A stretch of DNA of 22,801 nt from Oceanococcus sp041619555 (GTDB lineage Bacteria; Pseudomonadota; Gammaproteobacteria; Nevskiales; Oceanococcaceae), in assembly GCA_041619555.1 (NCBI GenBank), contig JBFKDQ010000058.1:1-22801 (forward strand), in the 5' to 3' direction. Positions 7,784-16,600 of the stretch are shown in pieces; the first letter of the stretch is position 1; each line of letters begins with the position of its first letter. The translations under genes and the position numbers were made by a program. Below the pieces are notes generated by a model that was not told where the DNA came from, did no database searches, and was given only the letters and a program-made list of their open reading frames with translations.

Positions 7784-8263
7784 CTATGCGGTGGCCAGAA
7801 AACGATCGAGCTGGGCTGCAAAAGCCTTGCGGTCGGCCTGACTCAGCGCGCTGGGGCCGCCGGTCTGGATCCCGCTGGCACGCAGGGTCTCGAGAAAATC
7901 CCGCATGCCCAGACGCGCCTTGATCGTATCGCGGGTATAGCGCTCGCCGCGCGGATTCAAGGCATGTGCATTCTTGTCCAGAACCTGCGCGGCCAGCGGA
8001 ATGTCGGCGGTCACCACCAGGTCCCCCGGCCGCAGGCTCTGGACGATCAGATCGTCCGCGGCATCAAAGCCGGACGCCACCTGCAGCAGACGGATTTCGC
8101 GGGCGACGGGCACTCGCATCGGGTGATTGGCCACCAGGGTCAGCATCAGTCCGGTGCGGCGGGCAGCGCGGTACAGGATTTCCTTGATCACAGCCGGACA
8201 GGCATCGGCATCCACCCAGATCCGGGGCCGCTGGGCGGGCGCGCAATGCTCATGCCCGGACAT
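7784..8263 (-). CDS. YaiI/YqxD (UPF0178, DUF188) family protein
   Basis: A 159-residue member of the widely conserved YaiI/YqxD family. Typical segments are IWVDADACPAVIKEILYRAA near the N-terminus, ANHPMRVP in the middle, and the acidic pair GFDAADDLIV followed by GDLVVTADIPLAAQVL. The arrangement of conserved aspartates resembles PIN/NYN-type nuclease folds, but no activity has been firmly assigned to the family that I recall. The first 12 residues before the domain are poorly conserved in character. The gene starts 15 bases after the FAD-oxidoreductase stop, so the two are probably co-transcribed. A functional tie to the oxidoreductase is not evident. Confidence 0.9.
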   Translation of the reverse strand: MSGHEHCAPAQRPRIWVDADACPAVIKEILYRAARRTGLMLTLVANHPMRVPVAREIRLLQVASGFDAADDLIVQSLRPGDLVVTADIPLAAQVLDKNAHALNPRGERYTRDTIKARLGMRDFLETLRASGIQTGGPSALSQADRKAFAAQLDRFLATA

Positions 8264-8278
8264 GCGACAGCCAGGACC

Positions 8279-9958
8279 TCAGGCCGCCTCGGCCTTGCGC
8301 AGGACGGGCGCCGCTGCAGCCCGACCGGCACGCCGCCCGGACCACAGGCAATCCGCCAGCGACAGGCCGCTCACGTAGCCATTGGAGGCGATGCCAACAG
8401 CGGCACGGCCGGCAGCATACAGGCCGCGGATCGGCCGGCCCTGCGCATCGAGAACCACCCCGCTGTCCTCATCCACACGCAGGCCGCCCAGGGTGATCGC
8501 CGGACAGGGAAAGCCGGGATTCGTCACGGAGATGTTCAAGGCCGCAAAGGGTGGCTGCCGCAGCGCCCGGCAGGCCGCGGCAGCCTTGCCCAGCGGATCC
8601 TCACCCTGGCCATTGGCCACCGCATTGTAGGCGGCCACGGTCTGCGTCAGGCCGGCCGCCGACACCTTGATCTTGCTTGCCAGGGCGTCAAGAGTGCGAG
8701 CCCGCGGCGCCACCAGCATCAGCAACAGGGCGGGAATGGCCTGAAAACTCCAGAGTCCGCCGAACAGAGCTTCCCGCCGGGCGCGGCGCCGTTGCGCGCG
8801 GTCCAGAACCAGCCAGGCCTGCCCCTGCTGCTGCTCGCACATCGCAACGCCAAGGCGGGCGCCATACGAGCCCTCGTTGCAGAAGCGCAGGCCCTGCTGA
8901 TTGACCACCACGCCCTCCACCCAGGGCGTTGGCGGATTGATGAAACGCCAGGCCGAAACCTTGTCCATCTGCCCCACCTGTCCGCCCGCGGTCAGCCCGA
9001 GGCGAATGCCACTGCCCTCGCAACCGCTGGTTCCCAGTCGCATGTTCGCCAGATATTTCGGCGCATGCTGGCCGAGCATTTCACGATTGAAAATGAAGCC
9101 ACCGGTACTCAGAACGACGCCCTGCCGCGCCCGCACCAGGCGGGGCCGCGCCTCACGCGCTTCCAGTGCACAGGCCCGGCGACGCAGGTGATCGGCCAGC
9201 CCCGGCAGCACGTTGTGCACGGTATCTGCCCAACGGATCAGTCGTTCAAAACGCAACTGTTCGGCCGAACCCGGCTCGAACTGCCAGACCTCGGCGCCGA
9301 GCACCTGACCCTGCGCGTCGAGCACCAGTCTACGGGCCGCACTCTGGCGCCAGACCGGAATCTGCGCGCGCTCGACCGCGGCCCGCAACACCGCGAACAA
9401 GCGATGGCCGGACAAACCCTTGTCGACCGTACGATGTCCCCGCGGGGCCGGTTTGGCGTGCTCGGCGAAACCGGAAATGGCCTCATTGCCGGAATAATAG
9501 AGATAGACGCCATTCTTCGGATACGAGGTTTTGGGCGGCGCAGGATGACTCTGAAACTTGGCCCCAAGGGACTCCAGCCAGGCCAGCAGACCACGGCTTT
9601 CCTCGCAGAAGCGGCGCAGCGTCTCGGGTCGTACCGCATCACCGACCTCGCGCTGCAGGTAGTGAAACATGGCCTCCGGGGTGTCCGCATATCCCGCCGC
9701 CTGCTGCTGCGGTGTGCCGCCGCCGGCATACACCACCCCGCCGCTCTTGGCGGTGGCGCCGCCGTGGCCAAAGCGATCGATCAGCAACACGTCGCTGCCA
9801 CGCTCTTTCGCACTCAGGGCAGCCGCCGCGCCGGCCGCCCCGAAACCGACGACCAGCACATCGACCACATGCGCCCAGTCAGGATCCTCAGCAGATTGCA
9901 CACGCAGTGGTTCAAGGACCGGCAATGCCGCCGGACTCCGCGATCGGGGCTCGCTCAT
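8279..9958 (-). CDS. FAD-dependent oxidoreductase, 3-ketosteroid dehydrogenase-like
   Basis: A 559-residue flavoprotein of the fumarate reductase/KstD (FAD_binding_2) family. The FAD-binding dinucleotide fold is at about 33-60, VDVLVVGFGAAGAAAALSAK with Gly38-x-Gly40-x-x-Gly43. It is followed by GATAKSGGVVYAGGGT, which contacts FAD in this family. A middle substrate-binding part includes NGVYLYYSGNEA. The C-terminal FAD segment is GLYAAGRAAVGIASNGYVSG followed by LSLADCLWSGRRAG. The Tyr-x-Ser pair in NGYVSG is the arrangement I recall for the catalytic residues of 3-ketosteroid delta-4(5-alpha)-dehydrogenase, which makes a steroid-like substrate plausible. The ketosteroid isomerase encoded two genes upstream supports this. 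Alternatives are a fumarate/urocanate-type reductase or another KstD-like enzyme. The family assignment is strong; the substrate is inferred. Confidence 0.8.
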   Translation of the reverse strand: MSEPRSRSPAALPVLEPLRVQSAEDPDWAHVVDVLVVGFGAAGAAAALSAKERGSDVLLIDRFGHGGATAKSGGVVYAGGGTPQQQAAGYADTPEAMFHYLQREVGDAVRPETLRRFCEESRGLLAWLESLGAKFQSHPAPPKTSYPKNGVYLYYSGNEAISGFAEHAKPAPRGHRTVDKGLSGHRLFAVLRAAVERAQIPVWRQSAARRLVLDAQGQVLGAEVWQFEPGSAEQLRFERLIRWADTVHNVLPGLADHLRRRACALEAREARPRLVRARQGVVLSTGGFIFNREMLGQHAPKYLANMRLGTSGCEGSGIRLGLTAGGQVGQMDKVSAWRFINPPTPWVEGVVVNQQGLRFCNEGSYGARLGVAMCEQQQGQAWLVLDRAQRRRARREALFGGLWSFQAIPALLLMLVAPRARTLDALASKIKVSAAGLTQTVAAYNAVANGQGEDPLGKAAAACRALRQPPFAALNISVTNPGFPCPAITLGGLRVDEDSGVVLDAQGRPIRGLYAAGRAAVGIASNGYVSGLSLADCLWSGRRAGRAAAAPVLRKAEAA

Positions 9959-10061
9959 GGACGCAACTCTATTCGGGGACTGAGCGCCAAACTAAGGGCG
10001 TGGTCGCAGCGAGGCTTCGTCCGATGGGATGAGCGTTGTGCATGGGAGGCCCTGAACACTC

Positions 10062-10080
10062 AGAGCTTGCCCCAAGCCCT
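10062..10080 (-). terminator. Hairpin just after the Cys/His-rich protein gene
   Basis: On the minus strand AGGGCTTG-GGG-CAAGCTCT forms an eight-pair stem (one G-U pair) with a three-base loop, starting five bases past the stop codon at 10085. No run of T follows, so it may be an mRNA-stabilising or attenuating structure and not a true intrinsic terminator. Confidence 0.3.
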
Positions 10081-10084
10081 CAGT

Positions 10085-10492
10085 TCATCCGAAAGATTGC
10101 TCGGGACCGTGCCTGCGATCCGCGCCCTTGCGTTCCTTGAAATTTTCCGAGGCGACGAAATCCCGCTGGATCGAGCCCGCCGGCGCTCGCCGGTTCAGTT
10201 CGCTGCGGCGATCATCGTGATAGTGGTAGCGGCAATGACAGTTTTCGCTGGTACAACCAGGCAGCGGCAGGGGTGGTGCCTCCACCGCCAGAAAGCGTTC
10301 ATCTTTTACCCGAATCGCGGTTTTGCAGCGCGGTGCATTGCTCACGATGGAAACCGAGCGGAACGGTGGCGCTTTTTTGACGTGATGCAAATGCCTCGGC
10401 GGCGGGCGCCGACGTATCAAACCGGACAACTGATCCCGATACAAGTAGAGCAGGATAAAAACGCTCAGAACGATGGCGATTGCGAAGCCCAT
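10085..10492 (-). CDS. Small membrane-anchored protein with Cys/His-rich DRR motif, function unknown
   Basis: A 135-residue protein. One N-terminal transmembrane helix (about residues 2-18) is followed by a basic, Pro-rich stretch with RRRPPPRHLHH. A compact block then holds KRFLAVEAP-like sequence (here DERFLAVEAPPLPLPGC) and the motif CTSENCHCRYHYHDDRR (Cys80, Cys85, Cys87, His90, His92). A further Cys56 lies upstream. I recall similar short proteins in gammaproteobacteria with LPLPGC-x4-C-x-C-x-Y-x-H-x-DRR, but none with a known role. The Cys/His spacing suggests metal binding or a thiol function, which is inference. The second half carries more paired arginines (NRR at 100-102, DRR at 125-127). 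An AGGAG-like site lies upstream. It is encoded between the isomerase and the flavoprotein. Confidence 0.75.
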   Translation of the reverse strand: MGFAIAIVLSVFILLYLYRDQLSGLIRRRPPPRHLHHVKKAPPFRSVSIVSNAPRCKTAIRVKDERFLAVEAPPLPLPGCTSENCHCRYHYHDDRRSELNRRAPAGSIQRDFVASENFKERKGADRRHGPEQSFG

Positions 10493-10618
10493 ATTCTTTT
10501 CGTCTCCTCGGCTCGGACCATTAAACCCGATAAACCGAGCCTACATCAGCACAGGTAAAGAATATGCAAACGCGCCTGCAACGGCGGGCATCAGCGCTCC
10601 CGCACGCCACCGCAGAGC

Positions 10619-10996
10619 TCAGGCGGGGTTCAGGTCACCCGCCCCCCAGTAGGCTTTCATCGACGTGAACTTGCCATCGTCGTTGAATTCCATCACGTCG
10701 ATGACCTGGATCACTGCCGGTCCGGATTCCATCTTCAGGTGAACATCGAATGCCATGGCCGCCGCAGTTCCATGCGAGGCACGGATCGGCGCCACGAGCT
10801 TAAGCCGGGCACCGGTCTTGATCGCCATGCGATAGAAGTCGGCAATTTGATCGATCCCCCGCTTCGGCTCGGTACCCACGGGATCTTCGACCGTGGCATC
10901 GTCTGCATACAGTCCGATGATGGCCTCGACATCCACCCGGTTGAAAGCGTCGATGTACTCCTGCATCGCCGCCCGCATCTTTTCTTCGGTTATCAT
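10619..10996 (-). CDS. ksi: Steroid delta-5-isomerase (ketosteroid isomerase, SnoaL-like fold)
   Basis: A 125-residue protein, exactly the length of the Comamonas testosteroni enzyme as I recall it. Known isomerases move the double bond of 3-oxo-delta-5 steroids to delta-4, using a Tyr/Asp/Asp set in a hydrophobic cone. Tyr14, Asp38 (DDATVEDPVGTEPKRG) and Asp100 (QVIDVMEF) occupy the expected places. FYRMAIK, APIRASHGTAAAMAFDVH and the closing TSMKAYWG also fit. The ATG at 10996 gives the same N-terminal length as known enzymes but lacks a Shine-Dalgarno sequence. The second Met (10978), preceded by GAAGAAAAG, is an alternative. It is divergent from the LuxR-type regulator gene, which may control it. 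Generic SnoaL/NTF2-like proteins are the main alternative, but the catalytic set argues for true isomerase chemistry. Confidence 0.88.
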   Translation of the reverse strand: MITEEKMRAAMQEYIDAFNRVDVEAIIGLYADDATVEDPVGTEPKRGIDQIADFYRMAIKTGARLKLVAPIRASHGTAAAMAFDVHLKMESGPAVIQVIDVMEFNDDGKFTSMKAYWGAGDLNPA

Positions 10997-11029
10997 CCGG
11001 CTAGTTTGGCGTGCTCATCTGGGCGTAGA

Positions 11030-11059
11030 ATCATCCGTCCGGACGATCATCCTAGATGA
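11030..11059. promoter_or_regulatory. Candidate operator between ksi and the LuxR-type regulator
   Basis: The 151-base divergent gap contains a perfect 10-base palindrome CGTCCGGACG (11036-11045). It is overlapped by two direct copies of ATCATCC (11030-11036 and 11046-11052). The second copy forms an inverted repeat TCATC-CTA-GATGA (11047-11059). Such nested symmetry midway between divergent genes is what a dimeric regulator site would look like. The binding protein is inferred to be the adjacent LuxR-type regulator. Confidence 0.45.
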
Positions 11060-11147
11060 CAGCACGCCCTGCCCCATCTGCTGCCCGGAGACACCTGCGA
11101 TCGATATGCCTGCTCTGAACACCACCCGCGACCACGGCGCCTGAGCC

Positions 11148-12356
11148 ATGCAGACGCTGGCCTCCGCGCATGCCTTTCAATCCCGTCGATCCAGCTTTGA
11201 TGCGCTGGACCTGAGCGACGAGGAATATCCGCTTGGCCCGGCTCGACTGGACCGGCTGACGGCAGCCATCTACGAGGGCGTCAGTGAAGATCCGCCCTGG
11301 TCCTCGGCGCTGGAACTGATGCGAGAAACCCTGGGTGCGGCCCACGTCACCCTGATGTTGCGGCCGCCATCGGCGGAGTCCAGCGGTGTCATGATCAATA
11401 CCGGCGTAGTCGATGAGCGCGCCACCGAATCCTACGAACAGCGCTTTTTCGCCCTTGATCCATTCGTCGGTCTGCCGCCAGGCGAAGTGGTCAGCGCCGA
11501 AGAATTGATGGGCCGGGACCAGTGGCGCAAGAGCGCCATGTACCGGGAGTACCTCAAGCCGCTGGACATCGGCCACCTGCTGGGCGCCGACATCACCACC
11601 AAGGACGGCATCGAATGCCGCTTGCGAGCAACCCGCAGCGATCAGGACCCGCCCTTTTCCGATGCTGACAAGATGTGCTGCCGCATCCTGCTGCCCCATC
11701 TTGAACGCTCGATTCGTCTGCATGCGCGGCTGGACACCCTGGAATGCCAGCGTCAACTGTATTCAGGTGCGGTCAGTCGCCTGTTGCTGGGCATCGTCCA
11801 TTTCAGCCATGAAGGCAGCATCCTCGACATGAACGAGGAAGCCCAGCGCATCCTCGCCGAGAAAGACGGCCTCAGCCGCAGCGGCAAAGGCCTGGCAGCC
11901 TCGAGCCGCAGCGAGAATCAGGAACTGCAACGACTGATCAGCGAAGCTCTGAGCGGTGGAGATCGCGGCGAAGCACCGGGCCTGGCCGAAGCGATGTCGA
12001 TTACCCGGCCATCGGGACGTAGCCAGATCGGCATCGTGGTGCGCGCGATCCCCTTTGCCGAGTATTCCGAAAGCCGGCAGCGCCCGGCCGCCGCGGTGTT
12101 CCTGCGTGACCCCGATGGCTCGGCCGCCCAGCCCTCACAGGAAGTGGTTCGCCGGGTCTTCGGCCTGACCCGCATGGAGGCTGCACTGGCCATCCTGCTG
12201 GCTGAAGGCAATACGCTGGATGAAGCCGCAGAAAAGCTCAATGTGCGACGCAACACCGCGCGCACCCACCTGCGCTCCATCTTTGGCAAGACCGGGGTGA
12301 CCCGCCAGACCATGCTCGTGCGGATGCTGCTCAACAGCGTGGTGTCTCTGGCCTGA
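11148..12356 (+). CDS. LuxR-family transcriptional regulator with PAS-like sensor region
   Basis: A 402-residue regulator. The N-terminal part (about 30-200) is an unassigned sensor region starting LDRLTAAIYEGVSEDPPWSS. A PAS-like segment follows at about 205-320 (LLLGIVHFSHEGSILDMNEE). The C-terminal LuxR-type helix-turn-helix is at about 338-398, with GLTRMEAALAILLAEGNTLD and the recognition part LNVRRNTARTHLRSIFGKTG. No receiver domain or autoinducer-binding hallmark is seen, so it probably responds to a small molecule. The layout and length resemble TeiR, the testosterone-inducible LuxR-type regulator of Comamonas. With a divergent ketosteroid isomerase gene this is a suggestive match, though not proof. 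The ATG has no strong ribosome-binding site. A stop codon three bases before it rules out in-frame extension. Confidence 0.88.
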   Translation: MQTLASAHAFQSRRSSFDALDLSDEEYPLGPARLDRLTAAIYEGVSEDPPWSSALELMRETLGAAHVTLMLRPPSAESSGVMINTGVVDERATESYEQRFFALDPFVGLPPGEVVSAEELMGRDQWRKSAMYREYLKPLDIGHLLGADITTKDGIECRLRATRSDQDPPFSDADKMCCRILLPHLERSIRLHARLDTLECQRQLYSGAVSRLLLGIVHFSHEGSILDMNEEAQRILAEKDGLSRSGKGLAASSRSENQELQRLISEALSGGDRGEAPGLAEAMSITRPSGRSQIGIVVRAIPFAEYSESRQRPAAAVFLRDPDGSAAQPSQEVVRRVFGLTRMEAALAILLAEGNTLDEAAEKLNVRRNTARTHLRSIFGKTGVTRQTMLVRMLLNSVVSLA

Positions 12357-12483
12357 ATTTGGCCCGGCGGCCCCAGGTCACCGGAACAGCGAGGGAACCC
12401 TTACGCGCCCAGGCAGTCGCACTGGCATCCAGACTGCGATGCACCGATAATGCGGGCCGACTACTGCACAGCCATGCACAATC

Positions 12484-12502
12484 CTGCCAGGCGGCCTGGC
12501 AG
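12484..12502. promoter_or_regulatory. Inverted repeat upstream of RND operon, candidate repressor operator
   Basis: Perfect 8-base arms CTGCCAGG and CCTGGCAG flank a three-base centre, 30 bases before the membrane fusion protein start. A second short inverted repeat (GAAGA-AAAA-TCTTC, 12502-12515) abuts it. GATAAT at 12446-12451 could be a -10 element, but no good -35 accompanies it. RND pump operons are commonly controlled by TetR-type repressors binding such sites. No such repressor gene is adjacent in this window. Confidence 0.4.
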
Positions 12503-12531
12503 AAGAAAAATCTTCGGGGGAATTCTCACGT

Positions 12532-13665
12532 ATGACGACAAAACGCATGATCCTCATGCTGTTGGGCTGTGCCATCGTATTCGGTGGCATTTTCGGACTC
12601 GATGCCATCGGCAAGAAAGGCATGAATCAGTATTTCGACACCATGCCGACACCGCCTCAGACGATCAGCAGCACGACCGCACAGCGCATGCTCTGGCCGG
12701 ACCAACTCGATTCGGTTGGCACATTTTCGGCAATCAATGGCACCGATATCGCCGCCGAAACCGACGGTGTCGTCCAGACCATCCACTTCGCGTCCGGCGC
12801 ATCGGTGCAGAAAGGTGCACTGCTGGTCTCACTCGATTCGAGCCTCGAGCAGGCGCAACTGAGCCAGCTTGAGGCCCAGGCCCGTCTGGCCCGACTCGGC
12901 CTCAAGCGACGCCGGGATCTGCTCGCCTCGAAAACCATTTCGCAGGCCGAATTCGACACCGCCGAAGCCGAAACACAGGCGGCCGAAGCCGCCGCGCTGG
13001 CGCAGCGGGCTCGCCTGGCCAAACTGCAGATCAAAGCACCATTCAGCGGCCGTCTGGGTATCCGCCGGGTCAGCCTCGGCCAGTACGTCAGCCAGGGCAC
13101 CCCGCTGGTCACCCTGCAGTCACTCAACCCGATCGAAATCGAATTCGCGGTAGCCGAAAAAGATCTCTCGCGCGTTCGCCCAGACCAGACCCTGAACGTG
13201 CAGGTTGACGCCTATCCGGAAGAAGAATTTACCGGCCGGGTCAATGCAATCGAACCCCGTGTCGATGCTGGCACCCGCATGGTGAGGGTCCGGGCGGTGG
13301 TCGATAATCCGCAGGAAAGACTGCGTGGGGGCATGTTCGGCCGTGTCAGCCTGCGCCTGTCGGAGGCCCGCGAAGTCATCGCGGTACCGCGCACCGCGAT
13401 CAAGTACGACCCCTACGGCCAGTCGGTCTTCCTCGTCACCCCGGTTGCAGGCCAGGACGATCAATCCCCGGCGCATGTGGCGACCCACCGTTTCGTCCGG
13501 ACCGGCGCAGCGCGGGGTGATTTCCTGCAGATCATCGAGGGCCTGGAGGCCGGTGATGAAGTGGTGAGCTCTGGCCTGCTCAAGCTCAGCAACGGCGCCC
13601 CCCTGATCATCAACAACGAAGTGACGCCGGCCGCCCAGCTGACTCCGCCGACCAGCGACTCCTGA
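12532..13665 (+). CDS. RND efflux periplasmic adaptor (membrane fusion protein)
   Basis: A 377-residue HlyD/AcrA-type adaptor that links an inner-membrane RND pump to an outer-membrane channel. An N-terminal membrane anchor (about residues 5-22) is followed by the first half of the lipoyl domain (AETDGVVQTIHFASGASVQK). A Gln/Ala/Leu-rich alpha-helical hairpin spans about 103-160. The second lipoyl half follows (IKAPFSGRLGIRRVSLGQYV), then beta-barrel segments (AYPEEEFTGRVNAIEP, LRGGMFGRVSLRL). The length is typical. GGGGG lies ahead of the ATG at 12532. The stop is seven bases before the permease gene, so the two form one unit. An LLGC near the N-terminus looks lipobox-like, but the hydrophobic stretch runs on after it, so an uncleaved anchor is more likely. 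Confidence 0.94.
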   Translation: MTTKRMILMLLGCAIVFGGIFGLDAIGKKGMNQYFDTMPTPPQTISSTTAQRMLWPDQLDSVGTFSAINGTDIAAETDGVVQTIHFASGASVQKGALLVSLDSSLEQAQLSQLEAQARLARLGLKRRRDLLASKTISQAEFDTAEAETQAAEAAALAQRARLAKLQIKAPFSGRLGIRRVSLGQYVSQGTPLVTLQSLNPIEIEFAVAEKDLSRVRPDQTLNVQVDAYPEEEFTGRVNAIEPRVDAGTRMVRVRAVVDNPQERLRGGMFGRVSLRLSEAREVIAVPRTAIKYDPYGQSVFLVTPVAGQDDQSPAHVATHRFVRTGAARGDFLQIIEGLEAGDEVVSSGLLKLSNGAPLIINNEVTPAAQLTPPTSDS

Positions 13666-13672
13666 GCCCGCC

Positions 13673-16600
13673 ATGGTGATCACCGACATTTTCATCAAAC
13701 GCCCGGTTCTCGCCAGCGTCGTTTCCGCCGTGATTCTGCTGATCGGACTGCGCGCCGGCATGGATCTGAATGTCCGCCAGTTCCCCTACCTGCAGAATGC
13801 CCAGATCAATGTTTCGGTCGCCTATCCGGGGGCCGACGCCGAGCTCATGCAGGGCTTCGTCACCACGCCGCTGGAACGCGAGATCGCCGCCGCGGATGGC
13901 ATCGAGTTCCTTAGCTCCAGCACCGGCCAGGGCATCGCCACGATTTCGGCCTTTCTACGCCTCGACAAGGACCCGAACGAGGCCCTCACCGAAATCTCCG
14001 CCAAGGTGGCCTCACTGCGTAACGAGATGCCTGAAGGCTCGGAAGATGCGGTGGTTGCGATCAAGGAGGCCGGCGGCACTTCGGCCATGTACCTGTCGTT
14101 CTACTCCGAAATCCTCACCAACAGCCAGATCGGCGATTACCTCAGCCGCGAGATCGAGCCCCAGCTCGCGGCGATCCCGGGCATCGAAGCCGCCAACATC
14201 ATCGGCGCCAGTGCGTTTGCAATGCGCATCTGGCTCAAGCCCGATCGCATGGTGGCGCACAACCTGACGGCCTCGGAAGTTCTCGCCGCAGTGCGCAGCA
14301 ACAACTTCCTTTCTGCGGTCGGCGAGACCCGCGGCAACTACGTCAAGATTTCCTTGCGCGCCGACACCAATCTGCGCGATGCCGAAGCCTTCCGTGACCT
14401 GATCGTGGCTTCGAACGCACGCGATGTGGTCCGCCTCCGCGATGTGGCCAATGTCGTACTGGGCTCGGAAAGCTACGATCTGTCCGCCCGCTGGGATGGC
14501 AAGAAAGCCATTTTCGTTGGCATCGACGTGCGGCCCGACGCCAATGTGCTGGACGTCACCGACGCGGTGCTGGCGCTCTGGCCCGACATCCAGGCGCGCC
14601 TGCCCCAGGGCCTGGAGGCCGAGGTCGGCTATGACAGCACGGTGTACATCCGCGATGCGATTGCCGAGGTCCGCGCCACCCTGGTGGAAGCGGTCTTCAT
14701 CGTGGTCGGGGTGATCTTCCTGTTTCTGGGCTCGGTGCGCAGCTCCATCATTCCGGCCATCACCGTCCCCCTCTCCCTGATCGGTGCCCTCAGTCTGATG
14801 CTGTTGATGGGCTTCTCGATCAATCTGCTGACCCTGCTGGCGATGGTGCTCGCCATCGGCATGGTGGTGGATGATGCCATCATCGTGCTGGAAAACATCC
14901 ATCGGCACATCGAGAACGGCATGAGCCCGGGCGACGCCGCAATCAAGGGCGCGCGTGAACTGGTCGGTCCGGTCATCGCGATGACAATCACCCTGGTCGC
15001 GGTTTATGCCCCGATCGGCTTTCTCAGCGGCATTACCGGAACCTTATTCGCGGAGTTCGCCTTCACGCTGGCCGGCGCGGTGCTGATTTCCGGTGTCGTC
15101 GCACTGACCCTGACACCGATGATGTGCAGCAAGATCCTGCGCCCGGTCCACGGCGAAGCGGCCCAGGCCAGTCGTTTCGAACGTTTTCTGGATGACAGCT
15201 TCGAGCGCTGGCGCCTCGCCTACAAGGCCCGTCTGCACGGCGCCCTGAACACGGTGCATGTGATTGGCCTGTTCGGACTCATTGTATTCGTTTCCTGCTA
15301 TTTCCTGTTCCGCGCTCTGCCGGCGGAACTGGCCCCGGCCGAGGACGGCGGCTTTGCCATCCTGATCAATGAAAGCGACGGCTACTCCACCCTGGAGTAT
15401 TTCGACCAGTACTCGAAAACGTCGGAAGCCCTGGCCCTCGCCCATCCGGACGTGCCCCACGCCTTCACCCTGAACTCCAATTTCGGGGGCGGCACCAATG
15501 CCGGCTTCACCGGCATGATTTTCACGCCCTGGAGCGAACGGGACAAATCCACCCAGCAGATCATCGAGGAACTCACCCCCCAGCTCAAATCGGTGTCCGG
15601 CCTGCGAACGGCGGTATTCCAGCCACCGGCTCTGCCCTCGCCCGGCCAGGGCTATCCGATTGAAATCATCCTCAAATCAACCGCTGCCCCGAGCGCGCTG
15701 TATGAGCTTGGCAATGAACTGATTGGCCGGGCAATGGCGACCAAGAAATACTTTTTCCTCGCCCCCCGGCTGCGCTTCGACCGGCCAGAGGCGACGGTCG
15801 AGATCGACCGGGAAAAGGCCGCGCTGATGGGCGTGGACATGCGCCAGATCGCGGCCGACCTGTCCGCCCAGCTGTCCGGCGGCCAGCTCAATCGCTTCGC
15901 CTATGAAGGCCGGGCCTACAAGGTCATCCCGCAGGTCCAACGCTTTGCACGCATCAACCCGCAACAGTTGGAAGGGGTCTTCACGCGCAATCGCGAGGGC
16001 CAGCTGGTCCCGCTTTCCACCCTGGTGAAGATTTCCGAACGCACGGTTCCGCGGGAGATCTTCCATTCCCAGCAGCTCAATTCCAACACCATCATCGGCG
16101 TACCACGCCCCGGCATCAGCCAGGAAGAAGCTCTCCATACCCTGGAACAGATTGCCGCCGACATCATGCCGCCAGGCATGCAACTGGATTACAGCGGCGC
16201 ATCACGCCAGTTCCGCCAGGAAGGCCGCAGCCTGCTCGCCACCTTCGCGTTTGCGCTGATCATCATCTATCTGGTTCTGGCCGCCCAGTTCGAGTCCTTG
16301 CGTGATCCCCTGATCATGCTGGTAACCGTGCCGATGTCGATCTGCGGCGCCTTGCTGATGGTGAAGATCTTCGCGATGACCAATGGCATGAAACTGACCG
16401 ACTTCCCCGGCATGTCGCTGAACATCTACACCCAGGTGGGTCTGATCACCCTGATCGGCGTGATTTCCAAGCACGGCATTCTGATCGTGGAGTTCGCCAA
16501 CAAGCTGCAGGCCAGTGGTTACGCCAAGCGCGAAGCCATCGAAGAAGCCGCCAGCATCCGCTTCCGTCCGGTGCTCATGACCACCGCGGCGCTGGTGCTC

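Noticed and set aside
7754..10558. A 934-codon plus-strand open frame
   Set aside because: It runs antisense across the YaiI gene, the flavoprotein and the Cys/His protein, all of which have clear family motifs on the minus strand. Its own product is Arg/Gln/Pro-rich with no recognisable domain, as expected for a shadow frame in GC-rich DNA.
11106..11144. A 12-codon upstream reading frame ending three bases before the LuxR-type regulator start
   Set aside because: No ribosome-binding site or leader-peptide signature is seen; a frame this short is expected by chance.
12532..12600. Lipoprotein signal in the membrane fusion protein (LLGC near the N-terminus)
   Set aside because: The hydrophobic stretch continues past the cysteine, which fits an uncleaved membrane anchor better than a lipobox.
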